Positions 1-11,970 of a stretch of DNA of 64,000 bases are shown here, in pieces; position 1 is the first letter of the stretch, and each line of letters opens with the position of its first letter. Below the pieces are notes generated by a model, which was given only the letters and a program-made list of their open reading frames with translations, searched no databases and was not told the DNA's origin. This DNA comes from Vicia villosa (Eukaryota > Streptophyta > Magnoliopsida > Fabales > Fabaceae), in assembly GCF_029867415.1 (NCBI RefSeq), contig NC_081185.1, forward strand, positions 73,691,553 through 73,755,552. The letters run 5' to 3'. Position numbers and translations under genes: made by a program.

Positions 1-394
1 AACATTGAAGATCTAAAGTCGATACCTCAGACGGTTCAAGAATGATCTAACATTGCAGATCTAAGTCGATACCTCAGACGGTTCCAGAACGATCTAGCAT
101 CACAGATCTAAAGTTGATACCTTAGACGGTTCCAGAACGATCTAGCATCACAGATCTAAAGTTGATACCTCAGACGGTTCCAGAACGATCTAACATTGAA
201 GATCTAAAGTCGATACCTCAGGCGGTTCAAGAATGGTCTAACATCAAAGATCTAAAGCTGATACCTCAGACGGTTCCACAATGATCAACTGTCAAAATCT
301 AAAGCGGAAAAACTTTGGACAAGTTCCGTAGCAATCATCCTCCTAGACTTAAAGCGGTAACCTTGGACGGTTCCGAAACAGTCAACACAAATAC
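1..394. repeat. 48-bp tandem repeat, about 6-7 units, running off the left edge
   Basis: The word GATCTAAAG recurs at 10, 58, 105, 153, 201 and 249 (steps of 47-48), each time followed by a variant of GATACCTCAGACGGTTC. Later units, near 297 and 345, are degenerate. The array lies just upstream of a polypurine tract and an LTR start, so it belongs to the 3' end of an Ogre-like internal region whose rest is outside the window. No coding frame is supported. Confidence 0.85.
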
Positions 395-660
395 TTTCAA
401 ATCCTTCATCAAGATATAATCAATGGATTCATTCTGATGAACAAACCCTCAACCCATTTACCAGGTGGCATCTGAAAGCCCATCTCAGGTAATGTTCCAA
501 TCTGCCAACAACATTTCGCAGACGACATTCAAATGCAACTTCCAACATCTCTTCTGATCAAGGTAAGTGCAAATTTTCAGGGCATCTAAATATTCAATCA
601 TCTTCTACCTTCAGATTTCAGACAATCTCTTCAGGTTTAAGAAGATTGAATAGGGGCAAC
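395..660 (+). mobile_element. 3' end of an Ogre-like internal region with polypurine tract
   Basis: Noncoding sequence ending in the polypurine tract GAATAGGGGCAAC (648-660), directly followed by an LTR start (TGTTATACCCC). The same PPT-LTR arrangement recurs at 9224-9238 and 13576-13590, which supports the reading. No gene is seen here. Confidence 0.75.
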
Positions 661-1196
661 TGTTATACCCCAAAATTTGCCCGCATCTTTTTTCAAGAAA
701 ACTCCAATCTGAAAATTAAGAGTCTCATATAATCATGGATTTTTATTTCAACAAATATCCTGACATATGAAATACTTAGTTTTTAGAATTTTTCTTATAC
801 AGTAATTTGGCTTGCAGTTGAATTTATTCTTATGCAAACGCCAAATACTGTTTATCACTTCACACATGCTATTTATTTATTTACAGATAAATAGTACTGA
901 CACAATTGGTACAGAGTTAAATCTTTTTGCAGGCGCAGAATCAGGAAACTCAGACTGTACTGGTAACAAGTAGATTATTATTATTATCTTTTGTTTCCCA
1001 CTAATTTTTGTACTATATTCCATTATTTTCAAAAATCTTTTCAAATCTCTTTTTCAAAAATCAAATCCTAACTTTATTCTCTACATCTCTCTTTTTCCCA
1101 ACACTATCATACACTTTCTTTCAAATCTTATTTCCACTCAAATTTTCCTTTTGTACGGAATCACATCATTCCCCAACGTCTCTATCCTTCTTTCCA

Positions 1197-1208
1197 CTCT
1201 ATAAATAC
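1197..1208 (+). promoter_or_regulatory. TATA box upstream of the small ORF in LTR A
   Basis: TCTATAAATACC is a near-consensus plant TATA box. It is followed by a CT-rich, G-poor leader of about 90 bases that contains no ATG before 1300. The spacing fits a transcript starting near 1230 and reading into the 55-codon ORF. Confidence 0.5.
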
Positions 1209-1299
1209 CTCTCATTTTTTCATAAAAATCTCACATCAAATTCTAATTCATCTCTCAAATTTCTACTTCATAATCCATCCTTTCTTCTTCCCCGACAAA

Positions 1300-1467
1300 A
1301 TGGCGAAGCGGTGGGAAACGTGTTTTCTTATGGTCATCACCATTGCTACGGTGATCATGTCTTTCTTCTGTCTACATAGCCCGAAACACTGTGGACCTGG
1401 GATGCTTATGCTCCCAATCATCTACATGTTACTATTTGTAGCATGGGTTATCAATCGTCATTCTTAA
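1300..1467 (+). CDS. Small two-membrane-segment ORF inside LTR A, function unknown
   Basis: I do not recognise this ORF. It has 55 codons and a strong plant start context (ACAAAATGGC: A at -3, G at +4). The N-terminus is basic (MAKRWE). A hydrophobic stretch follows at residues 8-25 (FLMVITIATVIMSFFC), then a short loop with Pro, His, Cys and Gly (HSPKHCGPG), then a second hydrophobic stretch at about residues 35-51 (MLMLPIIYMLLFVAWVI), and a short tail ending RHS. That pattern suggests a small helical-hairpin membrane peptide. It is the first ATG after a good TATA box. A longer overlapping reading frame (1008-1379) is low-complexity and looks spurious. No counterpart was seen in LTRs B or C. 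It could be a chance ORF, although start context, TATA spacing and two clean hydrophobic blocks argue otherwise. Confidence 0.4.
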   Translation: MAKRWETCFLMVITIATVIMSFFCLHSPKHCGPGMLMLPIIYMLLFVAWVINRHS

Positions 1468-3074
1468 AATTTGCCGTATTTCTTATTTCTTAAATGTACC
1501 GTTTATTCGTACTGTTCAATATAGTATGTAATATTTGTACTGTCAGTATTAAATGTTGTACTATTTGTCATAATATTGCTTAATTACTCAGATAATATTT
1601 TGTGTGTTTTCTGCCAGTCAAATATTCATTTTTCTGTGCATTAAATGATTTTCAGGGTTATTATCGGTAATTTTGCCCGCATACAGTAAATATTAGTTAT
1701 TTATTATGTCTGTGTTTTTTTTAACAAGTCATGTAAATAAACTTTCATTTTTCACATAAAACAAAAACAAAAACAACAAAAAAGAAAATTAACTTTGACT
1801 GTTGATTTTTCACTCTAACTGCTACGTCAATACCTGAACAGTCAGTTGACAGCCAAACTGCTGGCAGTACAATTCTCAGTGTTTTGTACCATCAATCAAA
1901 TCAATCTTTTACAATTCAAAATTCCAAGATTTTTGTTCTAGAAGTCTTCTGAATATCACGCGATTGGCAGAGACTCAACACTGCACAAAAATCAGGTACG
2001 CTTAACTATCTCCTACACAAACAGTCCCTGACTAGGGTTTTCTTGTTTTTACAGGAGAAACAAGTTTTTGAGACCTCAAATGGATTTCATGCACATCCAT
2101 ATATCTCAAAGTACCATCATACAAATTTTCAAACTTCAATTCACTCAGACGCACCGTCAGCAGCTCAAACAGTCAACAGACGACCCGTTTGACCAAAAAG
2201 TCAACAGACAGTCAAAAATGAAATTTTTTGTCAAAGTCCATATTTTGTCAAAGGATTCATCATTTGATCATTGGATGATCATAATTCATCAAGGAAAGAT
2301 CAAAAATCAACAAAACCCTAAGATTCAAAATTAGGGTTTTTGCCAGAAAAGTCAACTCAACTTTGACTGATCATAACTCTCTCATCCTTCATCCAAAAAA
2401 TTCAAACCAAAGCTCATTTTGAAGGAAATTCAATTATCTTTCAAATGCAATTGATCCCATGGTCATTGCATTCACCATTTGTAAAATATGACCAAAGACA
2501 TTACATGTCATTTTCAAAGTCAACAAAAAGACACTTTTTTCAAAAGGACACACAAGGAGCATCAAAAATCATTTTGACATGAGACCAAAGACATTGGTTA
2601 GAGGACTCTTTGAGGTTTCCAAAAAGTGCAAGAACTCCTTCATATGACAAAAATTGAGGGATTTACACCTTGTTGAAGTTGGCTAAATTTTGGAAAATGC
2701 ATAAAACCAACATTGCTCAAAAATGCATTTTTTCCAAATGGGGCCAAGTTTTCATGGTTCAAACATGTTTGCCATGTTATTATGGGCCTCCCACGACCAA
2801 GACAAGGCCAACTCCATTTTTTATTCATTTTTGGTTTAATTTTATCACATATAAGATTAAATTAAAAAAGAAAAATGGATGGATAAAGAATAGCTTACAA
2901 ACCAAGCATGACTCATCAAGAGAATCATTCAACTCTGCCCCAAGCCAAGTACAAACAGAAGGAGGGTGGAAAATCAAGCCATGGTGGCTTAAATGCAAAG
3001 CTACTCATGTTGAAAAAGTCAAGATTCCACAAAGCTAATGAATGCTTCTTAGCTTCACTTCCAAGCAGCTCTTG

Positions 3075-3087
3075 GCCTATAAAAGAG
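3075..3087 (+). promoter_or_regulatory. Probable main promoter TATA box of LTR A
   Basis: GCCTATAAAAGAG is a strong plant TATA box in the middle of LTR A. It is a candidate for the element's own transcription start, with the R/U5 part of the LTR downstream. LTR C has an equivalent (CTATTTATACA near 15218), also about 1.6 kb or more into the LTR. Confidence 0.45.
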
Positions 3088-5089
3088 CTATCATACTTCA
3101 GCAATCAAAAGAGGACGAATTCAGAAGCATTCATAAGCATATATCACTCTTGTAACAACTTGTAATATTCAAAGAAACTTGAAATTCGAATTTTAAGTTT
3201 CAGTCAATTTCAATACAAACTAAACATTCAAACATCATCTCTGAGCTTCACTGAAACTATTCCAATCAATTGCAAGTCTTAAACCTCATTGAATCGAGCT
3301 ACACAGGTCACGATTTGCTCAAACAAAAACCAACTCATATCTGATCATACACGCACATTTAACAAGATGTAGATATATATTTGTGTTTAGATTGGTGCTC
3401 TGGTCGTTTCTGGAGCTTTAATTAAGTTTTAATGACCGTTTGCACAAAACCACCATTTTAGGGTTTCTAAGCTCAAATTTAGGGTTCTTCATTAGAGCCA
3501 AAATTAAACCAAATTAAGGGCATGGTTACATTCAGTGGAACAAGACGAATTTAATGGTCCTATCGCGCCTGATTTCTATGCTTGTTTACACCTATTCGCT
3601 ATTTTGCAGGGATGAGTTTAATCTATTACAGCGCTTCTAGCCAGAAAGCGCTGTTAAAAGTGGTGTCTGGAGGTTGAAGATGATGCGTGTCCTCACCCCA
3701 TTGGCCAGCCAGCGCGCGCGTTCTTTTAAATTTTCCTCTAATCAAGTGTTTTGCAGGTATACTGATTGCCATGCGCCTCAAAATCTGAGCCTTCTGATCC
3801 ACTTTCCATCCAATCCAACGCGCCAGATCATGCATAAACATCATACTCCCTCATAATCAACCACATCTGATTAGTATCCTTTTATTTTTTATTTCTGTTT
3901 TAATTTCTTTGCAAAATTAATTAAAAATAGTTTAAAAAATCCAAAAAATACACAAAAAATATTTTTAAGCTTCTAAAATAATATATTATTTTCTGAAATA
4001 AAAATATTTTATTTTTCTTCATAATTCCAATATTTTGCATATTTAATTAGTATATATTTATATATTTGCTTTTTAATTATTCTAACCAATCAAAAATCAT
4101 AAAAAAAAATTGTTCTTTATATAAAATATTGTTTATATATTATAGACTAATTTTGTACATATTTTGAATAATTTTCTCTTTAAGTTTTAATTATTTGTAT
4201 AATTATTTGTATAATTATGTATTAATTAGCTTAATCAATTTCAAAAATTCCAAAAAAGTTAGTTTTGTTTTAAAATTAATTGACAAATATTTTGTACATA
4301 TTTTAAACTTAATTTCTAGGTTTAAATCTATTTTCATCTTTTTTCTTCATTTTAATTTAATTAATCATGCATTAATTATAATTAAAATCAATCATAAAAA
4401 AAATCCAAAAACATGCCTTTTATTTTCCTTGCAATTTAAATTCCTAGATAAATGTATAGGATGTCAAATTCATGTAAATAGGCTAGTTTACATTTCCTGC
4501 ACAATCGATGTAATAGCGTAGATTTACTTTCCGCATTTTACATTTCCGCATTTTTATTTCCAGCAAATATAAACTGCGTGTATGTCAAAGATAAAATTGA
4601 ACCGTTAGATCACTAACTTCAAAGATAAAATATCTGAATCCAATCACAATCACACTTGCACCTCTTAAGGTAATCCCTTCTTATTCTTTTCAAAATCAAA
4701 GTCAAAATTCTACTGTTTCGAGTACAAAATCGAACCTTTTGTTTGTATCCGGTGAAAGGATAGATTTTTAAAGGAAATAGGATAAAGACCTTACAACTCA
4801 GGGTAGACCTCCTAGTTTGCTTGCTCAAAACAAAACAAACAAAATTCTCATACACTGTTGTTTTTCAAAACAAAACTTTCCAAAAAGACAATATTTTGTA
4901 TACATCCAAACACGGATCATTACAAAGTTAACGTTCTTTTCAAAACATCTTTCGAAAGATAAACAAACATTTTGTACGCACAAGGATCATTACAAATTCA
5001 ATTTACAAAGGTATTTGAAACCACATATGAGCATTCTAAAGCAATTGAAAAGTGATCGAAAAACAAGTGAGCTAAGCAAACTTAAGAGC

Positions 5090-5137
5090 CCATGGATAAC
5101 CATGGATACAAAGGGTGCTAACACCTTCCCTTTGTAT
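5090..5137 (+). promoter_or_regulatory. Paired hairpins near the 3' end of LTR A
   Basis: CCATGG-ATAA-CCATGG (5090-5105) can form a 6-bp stem. ATACAAAGGG (5106-5115) and CCCTTTGTAT (5128-5137) form a perfect 10-bp stem around the 12-base loop TGCTAACACCTT. LTR B has the same loop with a different, still paired stem, which supports selection for structure in the LTR RNA. Confidence 0.6.
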
Positions 5138-5224
5138 AACCTACCCCCTTACCCAGAATTTCTTAAAGGTCTTTTTTCTGTTTCTTTTATAAACCTTTCC
5201 TTAATTGGATAAAATAAAAGGTCG

Positions 5225-5235
5225 GTGGCGACTCT
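5225..5235 (+). other. Primer-binding site after LTR A
   Basis: TGGCGACTCTG lies a few bases after the LTR end. The same string follows LTR B (13375) and LTR C (18792). It fits the tRNA-derived primer site known for Ogre/Tat elements (reported as tRNA-Arg, from memory). Confidence 0.7.
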
Positions 5236-5793
5236 GTGAATTTTCAAAAATGCGAAAGCATAAGCGATAAAAAAGAGTCAGTTCACGTATCTCTCCCGCT
5301 CAGAGGTATGGCCCGAAAAACGGAGGTCCACACATGTTCATGTTTAAGCTTTCTTATTTTTTGCAATACTGTTCGTATGTAAAACTTGTTTGTTTTTGAA
5401 CTATAATCATAATGCATTGGATATGTTTGTCTTGAAAAAATCCATTCGCTTTTTCTCTTATATGTTTTTCTACGCTTTTTGTGGTACTCAACTCTTGTTA
5501 ATAAAGCATGATAACTCCGAAGGGAGAATGATGAACATAATACCAAGAACCTCAAATAGTATGCTTTTGAGTAGAACCTTGTTGATGATGTACATGCATT
5601 GTTTCAAATTCCCAAACACTGGAGATATAAGGGAGATAGACCCTCGTTAACCCTTTTGAGCCTTCGAAGTAGGAGTTTCTTTTTTATTCATGAAAAAACC
5701 TTCACATTTAACCCTTGGGAAGGGTAGTATTCAGTTAACCTGATCGAGCATTCAAAATCTATCAGGAGCGCACATATAAGGATAAAACAATGG

Positions 5794-5945
5794 TTATCCC
5801 TCGCATCAAGAGGATGAAACGGCAAATCCACAATGATTATCCCTCACCTCAGGAGGTCGAGACATCAAATTTATCCCTCACATCAGGAGGTCGAGACCAA
5901 CATCAAAGTTGTTGTGGTTTATCCCTCACATCAGGAGTTCAAAAT
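5794..5945 (+). repeat. Degenerate TTATCCCTCACATCAGGAGG repeats
   Basis: Four copies of TTATCCCTC(A/G)C(A/C)TCA(G/A)GAGG begin near 5794, 5837, 5871 and 5928, at irregular spacing (34-57 bp). This is noncoding minisatellite-like sequence inside the Ogre-like internal region. Confidence 0.65.
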
Positions 5946-6489
5946 ATGACGATAGCACAATGGTAATTCTTCATCAATCAATGACTCAAGCAGTCACTAT
6001 GCACTTCCAATAAATCAGAGATTCAAGATCACACGACTTGTTCAAAAGAAAAGAATGAATCAAAAAGAAAATAAGAAAAAAAAAAGAAAAAGCCCGCTAA
6101 GTCAACAAGTTGAAAGCATGTGACTTAGGCAAATGTTAGGGCATCCTGCTGGACTTCCAAATCAATATTCAAGATTCGAAGAATCTCTCAAAGTGCTAAG
6201 CAATCAGGGGAATTCACCCAAGCATAGTTGAAGCTACCTACGACACTGATCAATCAGGGGCAGGTTCCAAAAGTTATTATACTGGGGCAAGTTGGCTATG
6301 ATAGCGCAAATCTCAGAAATTCCTTACGAGAGGAATTTCTTCAAAGTCCCTACAGACTGGAGCAAGGCACTATGCATTGGCATTTTATCCTCATCAGGAG
6401 ATAATCAGGTTAAGTACATGTGCGGGCTAAGAAACTTATGAACTCGAAAACCGTCAAGGTCGTCATCCTCAACATTGAGCGGAGACAGA

Positions 6490-6725
6490 AAGTCCAATGC
6501 TTGTTGCCATCCTCTCAATCATACGAATATGCAGAACACTATGAAAGCCAATGCCTGTTTGGTCCCTTTGAAGTCAACATTTGCTTGACTCCTTAAGCCC
6601 ACTTCCTGGTGGCATTTTCTCGAATAACCAATGCCTGTTTGGTACTCTGGCCGATGCATGTTTGGCATTCTAATCACTACTTTCCTGTCATCTCTTCAAA
6701 TCCAATACCTGTTTGGAAAGTTTCA
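6490..6725 (+). repeat. Dispersed AATGCCTGTTTGG repeats
   Basis: At least five variants of CCAATGCCTGTTTGG occur (near 6497, 6548, 6629, 6651 and 6702), separated by unrelated sequence. They look like remnants of a short tandem array. No coding function is visible. Confidence 0.5.
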
Positions 6726-7019
6726 AAGCTCAGATGTTTGACAATTTGTTGCTCTTGCATTTTCCCATTGTGGATGAGCATCACCATCCTCTGCCATATG
6801 AGGAAACCCCGTGGAGATGTCGTGCTAAATCCTAGGGCATTTTCATTTGGTTACCTCGCAGGTACATCATTTCAAGTACACCATGTCAGCGCGTTGGTGG
6901 ATCTATCTAAGTTAGAGGTTCTCATTCCCCAGCTGAGTACATCCAGGTGAGGTTTTCTTTGTTCCAAGATTCTCATATCCTCAGCAAAGCATCTCGACGC
7001 AATCTCCGTGCTTCAGAAG

Positions 7020-7700
7020 CCTTATTCCCCGGTGGAATATCTTCTCCCCAGTTGAATCATGATTGAATGGTATCTGATTCCCCAACAAGCTCTCAGTGAT
7101 GTTCCTTGCCCGAATGCCTCATTTTCCCAGTAGAGCGTTTCTCTCCCCGACAGATGGACATGTTTTCCCTAAGAGAGTCATCTTATTCCCCAGTGGATAT
7201 GTCTTGACAAAAGGTTCTTATGCTAAGTTCCTTATCCCCAGCGGATTTCTTATCATCCTCAGTGGATCGCTATGCAGAAGTATTCATCTTCCCCATTGAG
7301 CTTTTCCTCAACAGAGATTCATGTGCATCCTTAGCAGAATCTGCGTCCTTCAAGGATTTCCCCAGCGGAATGCATCCTATACAAACAAGTCAGTTACTCC
7401 CCATCAGAGTTATTTCCATGACTTGCTCTTATCTCCACATCCCCAGGGTGTCGAGAATTTTCTTCTCCAATGAAGTTGTCAGGGTACTCCCTAAGCAATC
7501 AATTGGGATGTTCATATCCCCAAACAAGATTTATTCCCCAAACAGAGTTCAAGCTCAGATTTGATCATCTCCAACAGATTTATGATCCATCTTTGCCAGC
7601 TCGCAGTTGTGACCCTTTGGTCATTCATCTTTGTCCTCCCCATAGAGTTCTATACTCTCTCCAGGACTTCTTCAGCAATTCAGTGCTCCTCCGTTATCTC
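7020..7700 (+). repeat. CCCCAGTGGA-type short-motif array
   Basis: Variants of TCCCCAG(T/C)(G/A)GA recur roughly every 25-60 bases, for example CCCCGGTGGAATA, CCCCAGTTGAATC, CCCCAGTGGATATG, CCCCAGCGGATTT and CCCCAGCGGAATG. Such arrays are typical of the noncoding part of Ogre elements. Stops occur in every frame, so it is not a gene. Confidence 0.6.
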
Positions 7701-7959
7701 CCTAAGCAACATTCGAATCATGCATCATTTGCATAGCATTCTATAAGCATGCAACGCTTCCTTCTTGGGAACGTTATTCCATAAACATTCATACATGCAT
7801 CATGCATAAATCATATCATATCTGTTTCTTTCAACAGGAAAGTCATCAAGATATTCTAATGCCTCCCAGAGAGCACTCGCCTAATCATTATAGGCGCTTA
7901 TCCTGATGTTCAAATTAGAAGAAGTTTGTCTCCGTATCCTGAAAACGTCAGATCACATG

Positions 7960-8790
7960 AAGGCTTACTTAATCCCGATGCCCTCGGATCGATTGAAGAT
8001 ATTTGTTCCCATCCTGATTCCAGTTCAGTTGAAGGAGCCGCCTCCGGATCTCTGTCGATCTTCCGAAGGAGCAAGCCTGTTGATGCCTCAGATCAGTTGG
8101 AAATATCTACGTCCTGACGATTTATTTTTGTTCAGAAGAAGAACTCGTCTGCCCAGTCCTGATGCTTACTATCAGTTGAAGATGTTTTCTTTTCCCGGCG
8201 CACACAGTTCGGAAGAGATATTCGTTCCTATTCCTGATAAATCATACTTTCAGTTGAGGGAACCGCCTCTGGATCTCGTCGATCTTATGAAGGAGCAAGC
8301 CACTGATGCCCAGATCAGATGGAGATATCTGCCTGATTGACTTTGTCATTCAGAAGAGGATTGTTCTACTTATTTTCTAGCATCGCACTCAGATCAGTTT
8401 AAAGACTTCATTTCCCGGTGTACACAGTTCGGAAGAGATATCTAATCCTATTCCTGATAAATCAGACTTTCAGTTGAGGGAACCGCCTCCGGATCTCGTC
8501 GATATTACGAAGGAGCAAGCCACTGATGCCAGATCAGATGGAGATATCTGCCTGATTGACTTTGTCATTCAGAAGTGGATTGTTCTACTTATTTTCTAGC
8601 ATCGAGCCTAGATCAGTTAAAGACTTCCTTTCCCGGCGTACACAGTTCGGAAGAGATATTGTTCCTATTCCTGATAAACCAGACTTTCAGTTGAGGGAAC
8701 CGCCTCCGGATCTCGTCGATCTTACGAAGGAGCAAGCCGCTGATTCCAAGATCAGTTGGAATATTTGCCTGATGGTTTAATTGCATCAGA
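7960..8790 (+). repeat. About four tandem units of a 217-225-bp repeat
   Basis: The anchor CCGCCTCCGGATC (with variants) lies at 8038, 8263, 8483 and 8700, and TTTCCCGGCG(C/T)ACACAGTTC starts at 8191, 8411 and 8629. Units 2-4 are very similar and the first is more diverged. Part of each unit is open in one frame, but the frame shifts between units (periods 225, 220 and 217), so no repeat protein is encoded. Confidence 0.8.
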
Positions 8791-11700
8791 TGGAGATGTC
8801 GCTTTGGTGCCCAGACCATAGATATTTACTACCCGTTGATGCCCAGATCAGCCGGAATATCTCATTTCGATTCCCAGATCGACTTAGACATCTATCCCTG
8901 ATTCCTGTTCGGAAGACATCTGCTACGTCTGATACCCAGATCAGTCAAAGATGTTCCTTCTCTTGCTGCCCAGATCAATTGAAGTTTTTTCCCCCTGTCT
9001 GTGGGGTTGCCTGTTCCTTCTTATCGCAAGTTGGAGCTACTTAATTATCCAAGTCATTGAAGTTTTTTCTCCCTGCTTGCGGGGTGGTACATTCCTTCTT
9101 ATTGCGAGATGGAATCTTCTATTGATCAAGAGTGCAAATTTTCGAGTTCATTCTGGTATTCAATCTCCTTCCACCTCGACGGTTCAAAACCTTACGTTTC
9201 TCACTCGTCAGGTTCAAGAAGTTTGAATAGGGGCAGCTGTTGCACCCTAAAATTTTCCCTCTTTATTTGAGCTATAAGTTATGGATGGCGTTTATTTCGT
9301 CGTTCGAAAATCAAGAAAAATAGTAAAGAGCTTCCTATACATGGTGTTTGCAATCGTTAATTCGACTGGGATTCATTGGGTTTCGTGTCGAGACGTTCTT
9401 ATGTGTTTCAATTCTTAGCTTCTTCAAGATTTCTTTAAGGCGTTATTGTTATGATGGATTGAAGTTCGAATGTGAATCAGGGCATAAAGAAGTGAAGTGG
9501 TGATCAAAGCTTTTGTTTGTCGCTTTTAATGCAAGTAATTTGGTTCATTGTTTGAGTTAGGATTTCGATGAAGTGATGCTTGGGGTTCATTATAATTCAA
9601 AGATCGGATCGAGGTTCTTTAGAATATGCAGAGATAGAAGATTCATTCATTGTGGTTTACTTGGAATACAATCTACAAGAACAATAAATTCACCACAACC
9701 ATTTTTCAAGTTCATTTAAATTTGTATCATGATTCCTACAAAATTCTACCGTTCCAAAATCCATTACAACATTACAAGTCCATTCAATAAAAAAACCAAT
9801 ATTACAAAAAAACCAATATTCATTACAAAAATTCAAAAGCCCATTACAACTATACCAAAGTCTATCTCAAACAAATTTGGATTACAAAAAAAATCAGTTT
9901 CCATGTACTCCAAGCCAAGGAAAATTCACATAAGCTGACCCTGTTGCAAAACCGCCATCACACCAAGCTGCGTCGGGAGAACTAGAACTAGAAATCGGTT
10001 CATCCACGTAAACTCCTTCACCAACCTCCATCTTCAATGGACACAACTTCATCAAGAATCAACAAAACAGAAGCACAATAACAATCTCTAATAGAAAAAA
10101 AGAGGAGGAGATTATCAAATAGAGATTCACGTAATAGAAAAAGGAAAAAAAGGTAACAAACTTCTGAGTTCAGGATTCTCGGAATCATCCCCAACCTTTC
10201 AATCTTTCTCTCTCGATCATCACACCTCTAACCGAAATCTTCTTCAAACCTCTTCAATCTCTCTTCGTTTTTCTATCGTAACAACCTTCTCTCACAGCAA
10301 TAATCATCACCGTTTCAATCTCCATGAATTGAATCACCGAAACGAACAATCCTTCATCTCTTCAATCTTCATCATCTCTAATTATAACAGAATTGAGATT
10401 TCAAAAAAACTTCCAACATCATCTCCATTGAATCTTCTTCTATCGTTCTTCATTACCTTCCATCTTAATTCTAAACAATCTTCAAGAAATCTCAATCAAA
10501 AATAATCTTCGACTCGTCACGTTCTTCATCATAGATAACCTGTAAGAAAATCAGAGAATATTCACAGAAAGAATCTTCAGTTTCTTCGATTCCTCAATCA
10601 ACCATAATTCGGAACCTTCTCTTCGCGCTCTCGTCGATGTTGATCTTCACGAATCATCAGAAACCACAATGAAGTTAATTGATCTCGCTTCTCAAAAATC
10701 TAAAAAAAACCAGAACAATCTTCTTCGTTCATCGTTCGCCTTCAATCCATGTTCACGCAGCAAAACACTACAAGACGTCAACCTGCAAACAACAACAATA
10801 TCACATAAAGATTCAGAAACAAGCAACAACAAGAACGCAAATCATCATTGAATCTTCATTCGCATCATAACACAACTTCATTCATTCATCTTCGACTCAG
10901 CGCAAGAACAACGGTCCTCATCATCCTCACGAATCGTGAGTGAAAAGAAGAAGAAGAAGAACACGAAGTCGAAGAGGTTAACGAGAGATTGAGAGTTGAT
11001 TGAGTTGTGGTGGTCACGGCGCGGTCTTCGGAGAAGGAGACGAGATCAGAATGGAGGGAGTGGCTGGAATGTTGATCGGAGAAGAGACCAGAGTTCTCTG
11101 TCGCCGCGAATTCGTATGAGGGAAGGAGAAGAACTTTCACGTAGAAAACCCTAATCCCTTTCTCTATTTTAATTTTGTCTTTATGTTAATTTAAATTTAA
11201 TTGGAGATAAAGGATGTTTAGTGGATAATTAGGTAAAAATCTGAAATTATAAAATCTGAATAATGCAAGAACATAAGACCATGGGCCTTCCTTCACGAAT
11301 TGCTGCTAGCACACCCCACTGTGATCCCATTCCACACCTTTTTTTTGGCATGAGGAGATATTGAAACAAGAAAAACTCTGTTTGGGCCATCAGTCTGGGC
11401 CCTGCGCCCTATGTTCTGTTTACACCGTGATTTTCAACATAGACCCCCTGTGTACATATTTTTCTACATTAGATTTGTTTTTTTTACTAGTTTGTTTCAA
11501 GTATTTGTTTTTTTACTAGTTTGTTTCAAGTATTTTTTTTAGTATAACAAAATATAAAATCATTGACATTTTTGTTAGATTTTGACATGATAATAGAATA
11601 TAGAATCATTGAGTTTTGTTAGACTTTTGCATGAAAAAAAAAAGAATAAAAAACATGTAATATTTTCTTGTTAGAGTTTGATGCTTTGTTACATAGTTTT

Positions 11701-11886
11701 ATTCTAATTTCTAGATGAAAATGCCATAAAAAAACAATTTAATCTTGTTAGATTTTGTTTTAGAATTTACTTAGAATTTAACTTCTATCATTTTCTATGG
11801 CGGGTGCGTGCCTCCTTGTTATTACTGATTTGTTTGCTGAGATGTGCGAGGTACTTTGAGAGAGTTCGGTTGTGATTTGATTGCTT

Positions 11887-11970
11887 CGTGTTCCACTTTA
11901 TTTGTGGGACACGAATTCGCTTCCGATGTCACTTGATTTGCATCGTGTTCCACTTTATTTGTGGGACACG
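11887..11970. repeat. Duplicated perfect-copy hairpin in LTR B
   Basis: An identical 27-base hairpin occurs at 11887-11913 and 11944-11970: CGTGTTCCAC, loop TTTATTT, GTGGGACACG, a 10-bp stem with one G-U pair. The copies are 57 bases apart inside otherwise unrelated sequence. Function unknown; it could bind a protein or act in the LTR RNA. Confidence 0.6.

Larger units (their letters stand above)
661..5221 (+). mobile_element. Ogre-like LTR A (Ty3/gypsy, Tat lineage)
   Basis: A 4.56-kb LTR that begins TGTTATACCCCAAAATTTGCC after a polypurine tract and ends shortly before the primer-binding site at 5225. Long LTRs of 4-5 kb and this start are typical of Ogre elements of Fabeae legumes. Its last 130 bases share the GGTGCTAACACC hairpin block with LTRs B and C, but most of the rest is too diverged to align by eye, so it is a different subfamily. 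Since internal sequence flanks it on both sides, it may be shared by two recombined elements. The exact 3' end is uncertain by a few bases. Confidence 0.75.
5225..9237 (+). mobile_element. Ogre-like internal region lacking gag-pol
   Basis: About 4 kb between a primer-binding site and the polypurine tract GAATAGGGGCAGC (9224-9237). A complete Ogre carries over 10 kb here. No gag, protease, reverse transcriptase or integrase motif is visible in any frame; the few open frames are low-complexity. The region is a mosaic of short degenerate repeats: TTATCCCTCACATCAGGAGG at 5794-5945, AATGCCTGTTTGG variants at 6496-6720, CCCCAGTGGA variants at 7020-7700, and a roughly 220-bp tandem repeat at 7960-8790. 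It is probably a deleted, non-autonomous derivative. Confidence 0.65.

Noticed and set aside
1008..1379. 123-codon open frame overlapping the small ORF in LTR A
   Set aside because: Phenylalanine/serine-rich translation of a TC-rich leader, and it starts upstream of the TATA box. The shorter ORF at 1300 has the better start and composition.
7906..8340. 144-codon open frame in the 220-bp repeat region
   Set aside because: The frame shifts between repeat units and there is no recognised domain, so a repeat protein is not supported.
10886..11140. 84-codon minus-strand open frame in LTR B
   Set aside because: Serine-rich low-complexity translation of a CT-rich leader; no domain and no conservation visible in LTR C.
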